This document shows positions 45,965-56,422 of a stretch of DNA of 64,000 bases, piece after piece. The position numbers were made by a program, and so were the translations under genes. Source of the DNA: Thalassia testudinum (taxonomy: Eukaryota > Streptophyta > Magnoliopsida > Alismatales > Hydrocharitaceae); NCBI GenBank assembly GCA_037157565.1, contig JAZHRO010000003.1:45955001-46019000 (forward strand), read 5' to 3'. Every line of letters begins with the position of its first letter. Positions within the stretch are counted from its first letter, which is position 1. The notes below the pieces were generated by a model that saw only the letters and a list, made by a program, of their open reading frames with translations, made no database searches and was not told where the DNA came from.

Positions 45965-46435
45965 TTGGCCGTCCATCTTCTGAAAGTTGTAGATGGTGCC
46001 ACGGATGTCGGATTGACTTGATTTTTGTGTCGTTGGGCTGCGATCGTCGATCCGAATTCATTCGTGCGATTGGATTTATCATCTGAAGTGCGGATTTACA
46101 CCATCCTGGCCCTTGATCTTCTAGGATTCCCGAATCATTTATCTGATGCTACGGATGCCTGATTAGGGCGATCTTGGAGTCGTTGAACTCCAATCGTCGC
46201 CCTGATCACATCCATACGGTTGGATCTTTGATCCGAGGCCCTGATAAAATATTTGCCCTGTCCAAGCACATAAAAGGAGACAATTAAACTCCATTTTATT
46301 CAAACTATTCTAAATGCAAGATGATGTATGTAATGTAATATTTATATCATGAAATGCAATCCTATGCTTAAGAACATGCATAAATAGACATTTTAAGTAG
46401 TGTAAATGTGTTTACATCATACCCCCATGCCTATC

Positions 46436-46456
46436 TTTTGCTAGTCCCTAGCAAAA
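46436..46456 (-). repeat. PPT-side hairpin of element E
   Basis: TTTTGCTAG-TCC-CTAGCAAAA, a perfect 9-bp stem with 3-base loop, 5 bases from the PPT. Confidence 0.8.
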
Positions 46457-47325
46457 ACTATATGCTATTTATAGAAAAATTAGGTTAGATTATTTGGACT
46501 TGAGTTATTTTTCAATCATTAAGAAATTGTCTACTTAGGAACTGAAACTTCAAAGACACAACAGTGCTTGGGTATCAGCCAAAATGTAGACTGCTTCAAG
46601 CCCTCGCCTTATTAAGAGAAAAATTTCTTTTTCTCTTTTCTAATTTTTTTTATTTTCAAATTTTTGGGTTTAAGAGTGGCTTTCTACGGCCATTCAACTC
46701 ACCCAAAATTTGATGAGAACCCTAAGCTTTAAGCATCTTATTGTGATTGTGATTAACTCGTTGACCGGCAATTAGAACGGACTTCGGATTTCTATGCCTC
46801 TAGGTGACCTAACCAGAATTCTACCTAAAAATGTATCTTTACAACCGGTAGCTTTCTTCCTACTTTTATTTTTTTACGGGGTCAACACAAGGGCGAATCC
46901 AGTGTATATCTCCCCGGTTTATTCTACTTCTCCGCTTCTTCCTAAGTGTTTTGGGAATTTTTAGTGCATTTTCTGAGCTGGGTTCTGGACAACCGGTCGA
47001 TGAGCTGTTACCACCGACAACTTGCCAGCCATACTCGTGCGGTGAAGTGTGGCTTATTTCTTTTTGTTCTTTTCTCCTTTTTTTTTTAAAGTAGGTGGCT
47101 TCCCTAGTCTAAGATTTACCTAAAGGCAGCAAAGTAAGAAAGGTCCAGTGACTGGGCTCTGGACAACCTACCTATGGGCTGTTACCCACGATAACTTGCC
47201 AGCCATATCACCCTAGAAGGTTCATTAGCTACCCAATTTCCGTTAGAATTGCCGAACAACGAGTCAGTGCAAAGAAAGTGTGTAGATGCTTAAAACTCAA
47301 AATTCCCTCAAATCAGAGGGCAGGT

Positions 47326-47346
47326 TGATAAGTCGTGTACTTATCA
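47326..47346 (-). repeat. Conserved stem-loop TGATAAGT-N5-ACTTATCA (element E copy)
   Basis: Perfect 8-bp stem with loop CGTGT. In A, B and G the stem is identical and the loop differs. Confidence 0.7.
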
Positions 47347-47771
47347 CCCAAACTTATTTATTCCAATTATAATAGAACTAAGATGGTGAGGACTCAAAAA
47401 CAAATCCACATTTTAGTGGATACACAGGCTAATTAAGTCCAAAGACCTGAGGGGTCTTTGTGTTCAGATCCTAATGTAAAATTTCTTAGGATTGAAAAGT
47501 CCTAATGTCCAACTAATCCTTCCTAAATTTTTTTTTTTTTAAATAAGAAGAGAGACAATTTACATGGATTTCACAAGGTTGACCAAATAATTCAAGAATG
47601 AATCCAACCCCCCATGCCTAGCTGATGCAATGTCCTTGTTGAAAAAGAGACATGAAAGAAAGGGTAGAATATGAAAGATGTCACCTGGATATGAAGCTCG
47701 TATCAGCCTTGTGTCATATGTACAATTGCTGAGTTTAATGCCGTCAGCTAGGTGAAGTCCAGCCAAAGAAG

Positions 47772-48953
47772 TCACAGAATGGCTAGAGCAACAGAGTCTG
47801 AGACGGGTTCTGGAAGATTACGGTCAACAACAGGTTTTAAACGTTGATCGTTGACTTTAAAGGTGTTACCCGTCTTTGGGTCAGAAATCTGAACGGCACC
47901 ATTAGGAAAAATCTCATCAATTATGAATGGGCCATTCCATTTAGATCTAAGTTTACCAGGAAAGAGCTTAAGTTTAGAATCAAATAACCAGACTTTCTGG
48001 TTTGGCTCAAAGCTCTTGTGGGAAATCAATTGATCATGTAGAGCTTTGGTCCGAGCCTTGTAGGTCTTGGCATTCTCATAAGCATCATTTCTAAGCTCCT
48101 CCAACTTAGATAGTTGGAGTTTCCTGGTCTTTCCAGCTAGATTCAGATCTAAATTACATTGTTTGATTGCCCAGAATGCCTTGTGCTCAATCTCTACGGG
48201 TAGATGGCACGCCTTTCCATACACCAAACGGAATGGAGACATGCCGATGGGCGTTTTATACGCCGTACGGTAGGCCCAAAGAGCGTCCTCAAGCTTTTGA
48301 GTCCAATCCTTACGATCAGGCCTAACCATTTTTTGCAGAATGTTCTTGATCTCTCGATTGGAGAGCTCGGCTTGTCCATTCGTTTGGGGATGGTAAGGTG
48401 TGGAAATTCGATGATTAACCCCGTATTTGGCCAATAAATTCCAGAATTGAGCATTAGTAAAATGAGTGCCACCATCACTGATGATAGCCCTCGGAATCCC
48501 GAACCTACTGAAGATATTTTTCTTGACAAAATTGATGACCACCTTGTGGTCATTAGTTCGGGTGGGAATTGCCTCAATCCATTTGGACACATAATCAACA
48601 GCAACAAGAATGTACTGATGTCCAAATGAAGGGATAAAGGGTCCCATGAAATCGATGCCCCAAACATCGAAAATTTCTACAGGAAGAATAGGGTTTAGGG
48701 GCATCATGTCTCTCTTAGTTATGTTCCCGAGTGACTGACATCGAGAACATGACTTTGAGAAGTCCTGGGCATCCTTGAATAAAGACGGCCAATAGAAGCC
48801 AGATTGCAAGATTTTTGCAGCCGTCTTTCTTCCGGAGAAATGTCCACCACACCCAGATGCATGGCAGAACTCGAGTATACTGTTGAATTCATTCTCCGGT
48901 ATGCATCGGTGAATAATCTGATCAGAGCCGATGCGATACAGTTCAGGGTCCTC
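47772..48953 (-). pseudogene. Integrase of element E
   Basis: It inserts element cDNA. Minus-strand order: HHCC-type zinc region just after the nonsense codon ('[16 protein letters not shown]', then 'CSRCQSLG'). The catalytic core has 'WGIDFMGPF' (first Asp), '[13 protein letters not shown]' (second Asp) and '[13 protein letters not shown]' (Glu), the D,D-35-E arrangement. The C-terminal region has '[18 protein letters not shown]', a GPF/Y-type module. The frame from 48953 to 47772 is open (stop TAG-type at 47772). It is separated from RNase H only by the in-frame TAG at 48954-48956. It ends 'SVALAIL' and is followed by the 3' domain. Confidence 0.88.
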
Positions 48954-50290
48954 CTAAAAGTAGTATTTGGCCTCAAATTTGAGTCTATCCCATTGTTGCT
49001 TGGTCCAATCCTGGGGGATTTGACCAACGGCCAAATAGTTAACAATATCAGCAAACCATGGGATGTGGACACCTAAAACTGTAAGAATGGTTTCGTCTAG
49101 AAAAGTGTCAGCAATCGGAATGTCCGGACAAGAAGAATCACCTAGGAGTCTCGACAAATGATCTGCTACCACATTTTGTACCCCAACTTTATCCTTGATT
49201 TCAAGATCAAATTCTTGAAGAAGAAAAATCCAACGAATAAGCCGGGGTTTAGCATCTTTTTTAGCCAAGAGATGTCTCAAGGCTGAGTGGTCAGTATAAA
49301 AAATAACATGAGACCCCAAGAGATAAGTCCTGAATTTTTTCAAAGCAAATACTACAGCTAGTAATTCCTTCTCAGTAACAGTGTAATTCCTCTGGGCTTC
49401 ATCCAGAGTTTTACTAGCGTAGTAAATGACAGAGGGCTTTCGATCAATTTTCTGACCCAGGACAGCCCCGACCGCATAATCAGAAGCGTCGGTCATGATC
49501 TCAAATGGGGCTGTCCAAATTGGTGCTTGCAAAATTGGAGCACAGGTGACTGTCGTTTTCAGAAAATCAAATGCCTTTCGGCATGATTCGTCAAAAACAA
49601 ACAGCGTTTCTTTGGCAAGAAGATTGCTCAAAGGACGAACAACCTTCGAGAAATCCTTGATGAATCTTCGATAAAATCCCACATGGCCAAGAAATGATCT
49701 GATTTGTTTAACAGATGTGGGATGAGGAAGTTTAGCGAAAGCATCAACCTTAGCTTTGTCCACTTCAATTCCCTGTTCAGAGATTACATGACCCAAAACG
49801 ATGCCCTCTTGAGTCATGAAATGACTCTTTTCCCAGCTAAGGACCAGTCGTGTCTTGATACATCGCTTAAGAATCATTTCCAAATTAGCCAAACATGAGT
49901 CAAATGATTCTCCGAAAACAGAGAAATCATCCATGAAGACTTCCATAAACTCTCCCACCATGTCGGAAAATATGGCTAGCATACACCTTTGAAAAGTCAC
50001 AGGTGCATTGCATAACCCAAAAGGCATCCTACGAAAAGCAAAGGTTTCGTAGGGACAGGTGAAAGTAGTTTTTTCCTGATCCTCGGGATGGATAGGAACT
50101 TGATTATATCCCGAGTAACCATCAAGAAAACAGAAGTACTTCTGCCCAGCTAATTTTTCCAAGATTTGATCAATGAAGGGCAGGGGAAAATGATCCTTTT
50201 TAGTGGCTGTGTTCAGCTTCCTGTAATCAATACAAACTCTCCAAGAGGAAGCTGAACGAGTTGTGACAGATTCACCTCTCTCATTGGTAC
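48954..50290 (-). pseudogene. Reverse transcriptase and RNase H of element E
   Basis: RT landmarks: '[14 protein letters not shown]', '[18 protein letters not shown]', the catalytic 'FMDDFSVFG' and '[11 protein letters not shown]'. The RT connection is '[17 protein letters not shown]'. RNase H has '[13 protein letters not shown]', 'EKELLAVVF' and '[10 protein letters not shown]', with the catalytic acidic residues present. The frame is open from 50162 to the TAG at 48954-48956. The RT N-terminus lies in another frame upstream because of a one-base change near 50285, between the 'VPKKAG' and 'VCIDYRKLN' regions. Without the breaks, pol would be one continuous frame from about 51676 to 47772. 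Confidence 0.88.
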
Positions 50291-51676
50291 AACAGTAATC
50301 CCGGCTTTCTTTGGAACAATCTGAACGGGACTTACCCAGGGACTGTCAGAGATTGGATAAATAATTCCTGCATCGAGCCACTTGATGATTTCCTTTTTGA
50401 CCACTTCTCGCATATTTGGATTCAATCTCCTCTGCATCTGGCGAAAAGGGCGGGATCCATCTTCCAAAAATATTCTATGATTACAATAAGATGGCTCAAT
50501 CCCCCTAAGGTCATGAATGGTCCAACCAATTGCCTCCTTATGATCCTTTAGGACCTTAATCAATTTAATCTCTTGCTCCTTTGTCAATTTAGCACTAATA
50601 ATCACAGGGAGCGTATTTTGTGGTCCTAAAAATTGATATTTTAAATTCTCAGGCAATGGTTTCAATTCAAGTTGGGGTGGGGTAATGATTGATGGTAGGG
50701 TAGATGCTGAAGATTCAACAAGAGGAAGAGGTTTTGAGTGAACAAAATCAGTAACCTCTTCCGAAGATGTCATGTCAGAGGGTTGCAGGTCAAATTCATC
50801 AACCAAAGAGGAACTTTCAATTGAAGAAACTGTCAAACAAGTTTCAATATTAACATTATCCTCATCAAGTTCCTCAATAAATCCACAATCCTCAAATTTG
50901 TTTATCACCTTAAAAATATCCAATTTCATTCGTTGGTCCCCAAAGGCGATTTCCATGCTACCGCTTTCACAATTAATGTTGGCCTTTGCGGTAGCCAGGA
51001 ACGGATGCCCCAGAATAATGGGCGTGTTCCTCAGATTATCTGGTACATCCATGTCAAGGACAAGGAAATCTACAGGAAAATAGAAATCCTTGACCTTAAC
51101 TATAACATCTTCAATAACACCTCGCGGGTTTGTGACCGAACGGTCCGCTAACTGTAGCGTTACTGAAGTTGGCCGAAGTTCACCTAACCCAAACTTCTCG
51201 TAGAGAGAAGTCGAAATTAGGTTGATGGATGCACCGAGATCCAAAAGTGCTCTATCAAATGTGTAATCTCCGATAACGCAAGAAATCAAAGGAGCACCAA
51301 GATCTCTCTTTTTCTGAGGGAGGTAGTGCAGGATAACACAGCTAGCCTGCTCGAAGAGTACCACCTTCCTCAGAACAGATTCTCTCGACTTACGCTTTTG
51401 TGTACATAATTCCTTTAAAAATTTCGCGTAAGCCGGTATGTGCTTGATAGCATCAAGGAGCGGAATATTGATCTCAACATTCTTAAATAAATTTAGAAGC
51501 TCCTCATTGCTATCAACGGACTTCTTCTTCTTTGCTTTGGCTAAGGCTTCAAGAAAAGGAACATGAATCAGATCTTTGGAATCAGGTTCCTGAGCCTTGA
51601 TTTCTCCTCTAGAATTCTCCTCTCTCTCCTCAAATTCTTCAGGATTCAAATGATCAGAATAGTGTGGTTGTGGATC
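50291..51676 (-). pseudogene. Aspartyl protease and RT N-terminal part of element E
   Basis: The protease cuts the gag-pol polyprotein. Residues read from the minus strand: a lysine-rich helix 'ALAKAKKKKSVDSNEELL', then the catalytic 'FDRALLDLGASINLIS'. The flap-region motif 'LQLADRSVTNPRGVIEDV' and 'ILGHPFLATAKANINCESG' follow. An acidic linker is at about 50700-50900, then the start of RT ('NMREVVKKEIIKWLDAG', '[15 protein letters not shown]'). The active site has Asp-Leu-Gly instead of Asp-Ser/Thr-Gly, as in A. The frame is open from 51649 to 50213, where the frameshift takes effect. A TAG at 51677-51679 separates it from gag in the same frame. Confidence 0.87.
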
Positions 51677-53421
51677 CTAAGTCTTCTTACCACTCCTCAA
51701 AGTGACAGAATTTGCAGAAGCGTAAGAATTTGGGTCTTGGGGAGGGTTAGGAAAGATTGGAGGGGCCTGATTGACCATGAATTGTTGATTAGCAGAAGAA
51801 GAAGATGAGGAACCCTGATCAACCACCTGAGCATGTGCGTGCGGGTCCCTCTGATTTCCGTACCCTTGGGCTTGATTGCCCAAATTTATAATGTTTCGCG
51901 GTTGGGTACAGGTTGGGATGGTAGAGATCCAGGTTGACGAGAGTTAGCAATGAGCCCGGATTGCAAGTTATCCAGCGAGTTTTTCATTTGCTGCATAAGC
52001 TGGAGCATAGATCCTTGCATCTCTACCATTTGACGGTTCAAATCAGCCTGCCCTGCGGGTTGACGGGCATTCCAAGTTGGCTGATTGACCTGATTCGGAG
52101 GCAACTGAGTATATACTTGACCCTGACCCATTGGACGTTGCAGAGCATAGTTGCTAGGTCAGAATTGGGTCTGTTGCCTTGGATTTTTCCAAGAGAAGTT
52201 AGGGTGGTTTCTCCAACCTAGATTATAGGCATTCGAGTAGGGGTTGGATCTAACATTCTCTAGTACAGCACAAACATCCTCATAAGGTGAGGATGGAGAG
52301 AATGAAAGGGAAGGATCAGAAAAACTGGGATCAAAGGCCCCAGTTGGGAACCCATGGGGTTCCGAGAAATGCTGACTCATAGATTGAGTCGCATCAAGTT
52401 GATTCACGAACTCCCGTCCAGAAGGAGCTCGTGAGGAATGGAATCCCGAATTTTGGGATTGAGTGGATTGAGAGTTGTTCATAGAATTGCCAGCCATCCA
52501 CTCTTCCATTCTTTTAGCAACCAAGTCCACCTTATCAAGTTTATTACAAATCAATTCCATATCAAATGAATGAGAGTTATGGACTTCATTGACATTTGAT
52601 CTGGGTTGCTAGGACCGGTTAAAAGTATCCATGGAGGCATGATTAATTGAATTCTCACTCATTTCCTCAAATAAATCATGTGCACTATCTGCATCTTTAT
52701 TGAGGAAATTGCCTCCGCAAGAAGCATCCACATGGTTTCTAAGTTTCTCATTCAACCCATGATAGAAGATCTGCACGAGTTGCCATTTCGGCACCTCGTG
52801 GTGTGGACACCTCCGCAATAAGTCCTGGAATCGCTTCCAGGCCACATGAAACTGCTCCCCCGGCCGCTGGGTAAAAGTAGTGATTGCCTGTCTCAAAGCA
52901 TTGGTACGACCGACTGGGAAGAATTTCTTCAGAAAGGCCGATTTCAACTCATTCCAAGTTGTAATTGGTCTTCCTATTATCCTATACCAATGCGCAGCTT
53001 TATCCCTAAGAGAGTGGGGGAAGAGCCTCATGATCATTTGCTCCTCGTTAACGTTTCGAGCCTTGGTGGTCTGGACCAAAGTGGTCAAATCCTCCAAGTG
53101 CTGAAACGGATCTTCGGAGCCAAGCCCATGATAATGTTTAATCAGGCTTAACACCTGGGGCATGATTTCTACCTCACCGGCTGGAATCTGGACGCCGGGA
53201 CGTTCCCCGTAATTCGAAGGATCATAAAAATCCTTCAAGGGCTGAGCGCCCTGCATTCTCTGCATTTGTTCCAGCTGCCTTCTAAATTCTTCCTGTGGAT
53301 TTTCAAGCAGAGGAGGCTGTTGTTCGGCCATGGGATCAAATTGACCAAAATCTAACTTGCGCCTCCTAAAATGTTCTAACGGTCCTTCCAATCGGGGATT
53401 CAATGACCGTCTTCCCAGCAT
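51677..53421 (-). pseudogene. Gag of element E
   Basis: The ATG at 53419-53421 opens 'MLGRRSLNPRLEGPLEHFRR'. A Gln-rich stretch follows, then the retrotransposon gag core at residues ~90-230 ('LIKHYHGLGSEDPFQHL', 'RLFPHSLRDKAAHWY', 'FLKKFFPVGRTNALR', 'FHVAWKRFQDLLRRCPHHEV'). After the TAG at 52609-52611 the same frame continues ('MELICNKLDKVDLV') to a TGA at 52159-52161. It goes on with 'QMVEMQGSMLQLMQQM', a short coiled-coil-like helix. A frameshift near 51890 leads to the Ser/Asn/Gln-rich tail ending at TAG 51677-51679. No CCHC knuckle is visible. The gag start is the same in B. Confidence 0.87.
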
Positions 53422-54660
53422 AAACTAGGAGAAGGTCGGAAGGACTGGGGATAGGGACCCTGTAGCACAACAAAACAAGGTTGTCCTTAAGTGGGGTAGC
53501 CTAAGGATCTACTGACTCCCAAAACCAGCCTTAAGACTGTAAGTGATTTACTCTACTTGCGTCTGTTTAATTCAACCAGTTAGAAGGAGGGACTGAGGAG
53601 AAGGTTCTCCCTTTGGCTTTCGCCTCCGGTTCCTAGTGTACCCCCCAGCCGCGATCGTTTGACTCTGCTCCTCTAGCTAGACATTAGATTAATCAGTACA
53701 AATAGGTTAATCAAAAATAATCTCAAACTAGGCCCTGAAGAGCAAATCAAACCTTAAGGCCAATGTCTACTCAATTTTATTAAGGCCTGGGATTGTGGTA
53801 CTTATGAAATGTGATGGGACCTTACAATAGGTTGTGCCCTTAATGATTGATTGAGATTTGTGTAAGTGCGTGCACAACCAGGGTTTTCAAGCAAAATTAT
53901 TGATAATGTGTGAATTTTAGTGTTCAAATCTTGCTTAAGTAGCTTTTAGGGTTTTAAATTAAGTGAATTGCAATCAAGTTTCTAGGCAAACCAAGTTGTA
54001 AAACACAAGTGAAGATTGTTTTCCTTTAAAATCAAAAAAATAAAGTGGAGTGCCTGGAATATACCTAGATTGAAAACCCTAAGGAGGAGCTACTTGATGA
54101 GTTGGTTTTAAAATAAAGTGGTGCGGCCCAAACAACTCAAACAACTGGCCACAAATGCACCACTAAGTTAGGCACTCAAAAATGATTAACCTAGAATGAT
54201 GTCTACTCTGTTATGTGTTGCTTTGTGTGTACCGGTTCCACAGATCAGAACCCGGTTGAGTAGAAAACAAATCAAGTTTATTAAGTGCCTTGAATGTGGG
54301 TGTGTGCTGTGGTTTGTTGAATATTACCCCACAAGATTATCTTTTTGTTATTATTATTATTATTTTTTTATGGATGAGGGTGGAATGAATGTGAGTGGAA
54401 ATCCAAACAACCAAACTATTCCTAGGATTTATGCAAACACCTAGTTTAATTGGGATTTGGATTTAATGTGGCGAATGAAATTTATAGAGGGGGAAAGAAT
54501 GGGGAAGCACTTACAGTTGTCTTCAACTGCACTTTACTCCAGTCTACCGCTTGTTGATTCCTTGATGGAGGTCTCTGCAAAACAATAGACACAAGAGAAA
54601 GCTAGTTAGAAAACAAATAAAGTGCAAGAAATGCAAAGAAAAGATCAGAAATCATTACCT
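53422..54660 (-). other. Leader of element E
   Basis: Non-coding sequence between PBS and gag, with blocks shared with B and Z near the gag side ('ggctttcgcctccggttcctagtgtacccccc'-type run, about 53615-53650) and mid-leader ('gtgcggcccaaacaactc'). No gene seen. Confidence 0.7.
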
Positions 54661-54677
54661 CCTCAGCAACGGCGCCA
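54661..54677 (-). promoter_or_regulatory. tRNA-Asp primer-binding site of element E
   Basis: The minus strand reads TGGCGCCGTTGCTGAGG, three bases from the LTR. Confidence 0.88.
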
Positions 54678-55308
54678 AAATGTTGAACGGTATTTTTCGC
54701 GAATCGCTACACTTACGAGATTGGTTTTGGAAAACCTGTCGTTGTAGTTCAAAAAGTGAAGAATTCGTGTTCAACAAATAAAATTTATACCGAAAATAAT
54801 TTCGGGTCGAACACAGGGAGGCTACGTTGATCTATATTCGCAATTATATTTTTTTTAGGATTTTTGTTAAGCAAGGCGATATAATTACAATGGAGCTATC
54901 AAACTAAGAGAGAGAGAGAAAGAGAACATGCATTCAATATTTCAATAGTTTATAAAAATTACACTAGAATGCGGAAAATCAATTACACTATATAGCAGAA
55001 AATTCTACACTAGAAAAGCTGTAAATAAGAATGGGAGAGAGAAGTTATCCTCCTCGACGATTGCTTGGAGGACGAGCTGGACGGGACGACGCCTGGACGA
55101 AGGAGAATGAAGCAGGACAGAGGAGGACGAAGCAGAAGAACGGGAACGGAGCAGCACGCTGTCGTCGTCGCAGGATCCACTTTCGAAGGGGAACGAAAAT
55201 TGGACTTTATCTCGCAAGAAGCATCCTAGGTGTGGGACAAGCTTCTTTTGAGCTTTGGAGGGGTAGAGAGGAGAAAGAAGGGATGAAAATTTCATATGGA
55301 GGGGGTCT

Positions 55309-55318
55309 CCTTTTATAG
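55309..55318 (-). promoter_or_regulatory. TATA box of element E 5' LTR
   Basis: The minus strand reads CTATAAAAGG. This is the LTR that would start the full element transcript. Confidence 0.65.
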
Positions 55319-55683
55319 TTGCAAGGAGTGGGGGCAAAATGGACATTACATCTTCAAAACAATAAATGAGGGGTCTTTAGTGACGGATAAAACCGTCGCT
55401 AAAGCCCCCAACGTGGGCGTAGCCTCCGCGCCCACGCACGCCCGCTCGGCTACCCGCGCGCGTAATGCCTACGCACGTCCGCGAAGTCTCAGTCGTCCGA
55501 TCGCGAGATCGGACGGCTTAAATCGCGTCCATGCCCGCTGCGTTGCGCGCCCCCCGCGCGTCTGATTGCGCGTTCGATTGCGCGTCCAATAGCGCGTCGA
55601 CGCTATCAGGCACGTGCAGCCATTGGATCTTCATCTGACGCTCGTCCGCGCTCGCTCGCCCGCGCCTTCCACCCTCTCACCGC

Positions 55684-55735
55684 GGCTCGAACCCGCGACC
55701 TCTGCTTCGCCCGCGGCTGCGTCGCCGCTGCGCTA
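55684..55735 (-). promoter_or_regulatory. tRNA-like A-box/B-box pair in element E right LTR
   Basis: A box TAGCGCAGCGG (55725-55735) and B box GGTTCGAGCC (55684-55693), 42 bases apart. Both boxes are unchanged from the left LTR although the sequence just upstream differs by a 17-bp indel. Confidence 0.55.
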
Positions 55736-55862
55736 CGGTGACGAATTGGTCGCGCGGACGCTTTTAAGCGCGAGCGACCACAGCCGTTGGATCTCCATCT
55801 GACGGCGGAGAGCGATCGGGCGGGGGCCTTCACAAAATGCAAGTGGCCATTTGGGCGGCTGA

Positions 55863-55884
55863 GATGGCGCCACGTGGCGCCATC
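55863..55884. promoter_or_regulatory. CACGTG-centred palindrome in element E right LTR
   Basis: Perfect 22-base palindrome with arm GATGGCGCCA around CG. It differs from the left LTR by one base in each arm, and the two changes keep the palindrome perfect. Confidence 0.6.
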
Positions 55885-56338
55885 TTGGCCGTCCATCTTC
55901 TGGAAGTTGTAGATGTTGCCACGGATGTCGGATTGACTTGATTTTTGTGTCGTTGGGCTGCGATCGTCGATCCGAATTCATCCGTGCGGTTGGATTTATC
56001 ATCTGAAGTGCAGATTTACACCATCCTGGCCCTTGATCTTCTAGGGTTCCCGGATCACTTATCTAATGCTACGGATGCCTCATTAGGGCGATCTTGGAGT
56101 CGTTGAACTCCAATCGTCGCCCTGATCACATCCATACGGTTGGATCTTTGATCCGAGGCCCTAATAAAATATTTGCCCTATCCAAGCACATAAAAGGAGA
56201 TAATTAACCTCCATTTATTCAAACTATTCTAAATGCAAGATGATGTATTTATTGCAATATTTATATCATGAAATGCAATCCTATGCTTAAGAACATGCAT
56301 AAATAGACATTTTAAGTAGTGTAAATGTGTTTACATCA

Positions 56339-56405
56339 TCAAGTTAGAAAACATGAGTACCACCAATGCCCAAGGAAATGAGAGCGAATAAAAGATCCGT
56401 TGCTT
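56339..56405 (-). other. Leader of element A, last part
   Basis: Short stretch between element E and A's primer-binding site, the continuation of 43229-44749. Confidence 0.65.
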
Positions 56406-56422
56406 CCTTGGCAACGGCGCCA
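56406..56422 (-). promoter_or_regulatory. tRNA-Asp primer-binding site of element A
   Basis: The minus strand reads TGGCGCCGTTGCCAAGG. About 11 bases separate it from the LTR-like start, more than in B, D and E. Confidence 0.85.

Larger units (their letters stand above)
44750..46419 (-). mobile_element. Element E left LTR (3' LTR in element sense)
   Basis: It contains a U5 motif at about 44875, a GA microsatellite at 44981-45022, a minus-strand TATA box at 45406-45415 and a tRNA-like A/B box pair at 45781-45832. A 22-base CACGTG palindrome is at 45943-45964, with two U3 cassettes at 45997-46092 and 46148-46243. Followed on the internal side by the PPT (minus-strand GCATGGGGGTA). Confidence 0.92.
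46420..47771 (-). other. PPT and 3' non-coding domain of element E
   Basis: The PPT is minus-strand GCATGGGGGTA at 46420-46430, next to the LTR. Then come the hairpin at 46436-46456, the duplicated ~55-base box (46976-47040 and 47157-47210), the stem-loop at 47326-47346 and the 'ttgctgagtttaatgccgtcagctaggtgaag' block near 47725. No long reading frame is visible on either strand. Confidence 0.8.
44750..56338 (-). mobile_element. LTR retrotransposon E (gypsy, Athila/Tat-like), most complete copy
   Basis: LTRs at 44750-46419 (1670 bp) and 54681-56338 (1658 bp) run TGTTGAA...TTTACATCA. The flanks GCAAG and TCAAG are a target duplication with one mismatch. Order on the minus strand: LTR, PBS (54661-54677), leader, gag, protease, RT, RNase H, integrase, 3' non-coding domain, PPT, LTR. 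Total length is 11.6 kb. It is damaged by four nonsense codons (at 52609, 52159, 51677 and 48954) and two frameshifts (near 51890 and 50285). The LTRs are similar, with scattered transitions, a longer GA run in the left one and a 17-bp difference at 55739-55755. Confidence 0.92.
54681..56338 (-). mobile_element. Element E right LTR (5' LTR in element sense)
   Basis: Partner of 44750-46419. Here the GA run is shorter (54908-54922) and 17 extra bases lie at 55739-55755, next to the A box. TATA box, A/B boxes, palindrome and both U3 cassettes are present. It ends TTTACATCA, followed by TCAAG. Confidence 0.92.

Noticed and set aside
51677..51679. Programmed stop-codon readthrough between gag and pol of E
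   Set aside because: Element A has a sense CAG codon at the matching site and E has other nonsense codons, so a simple C-to-T mutation is more likely.
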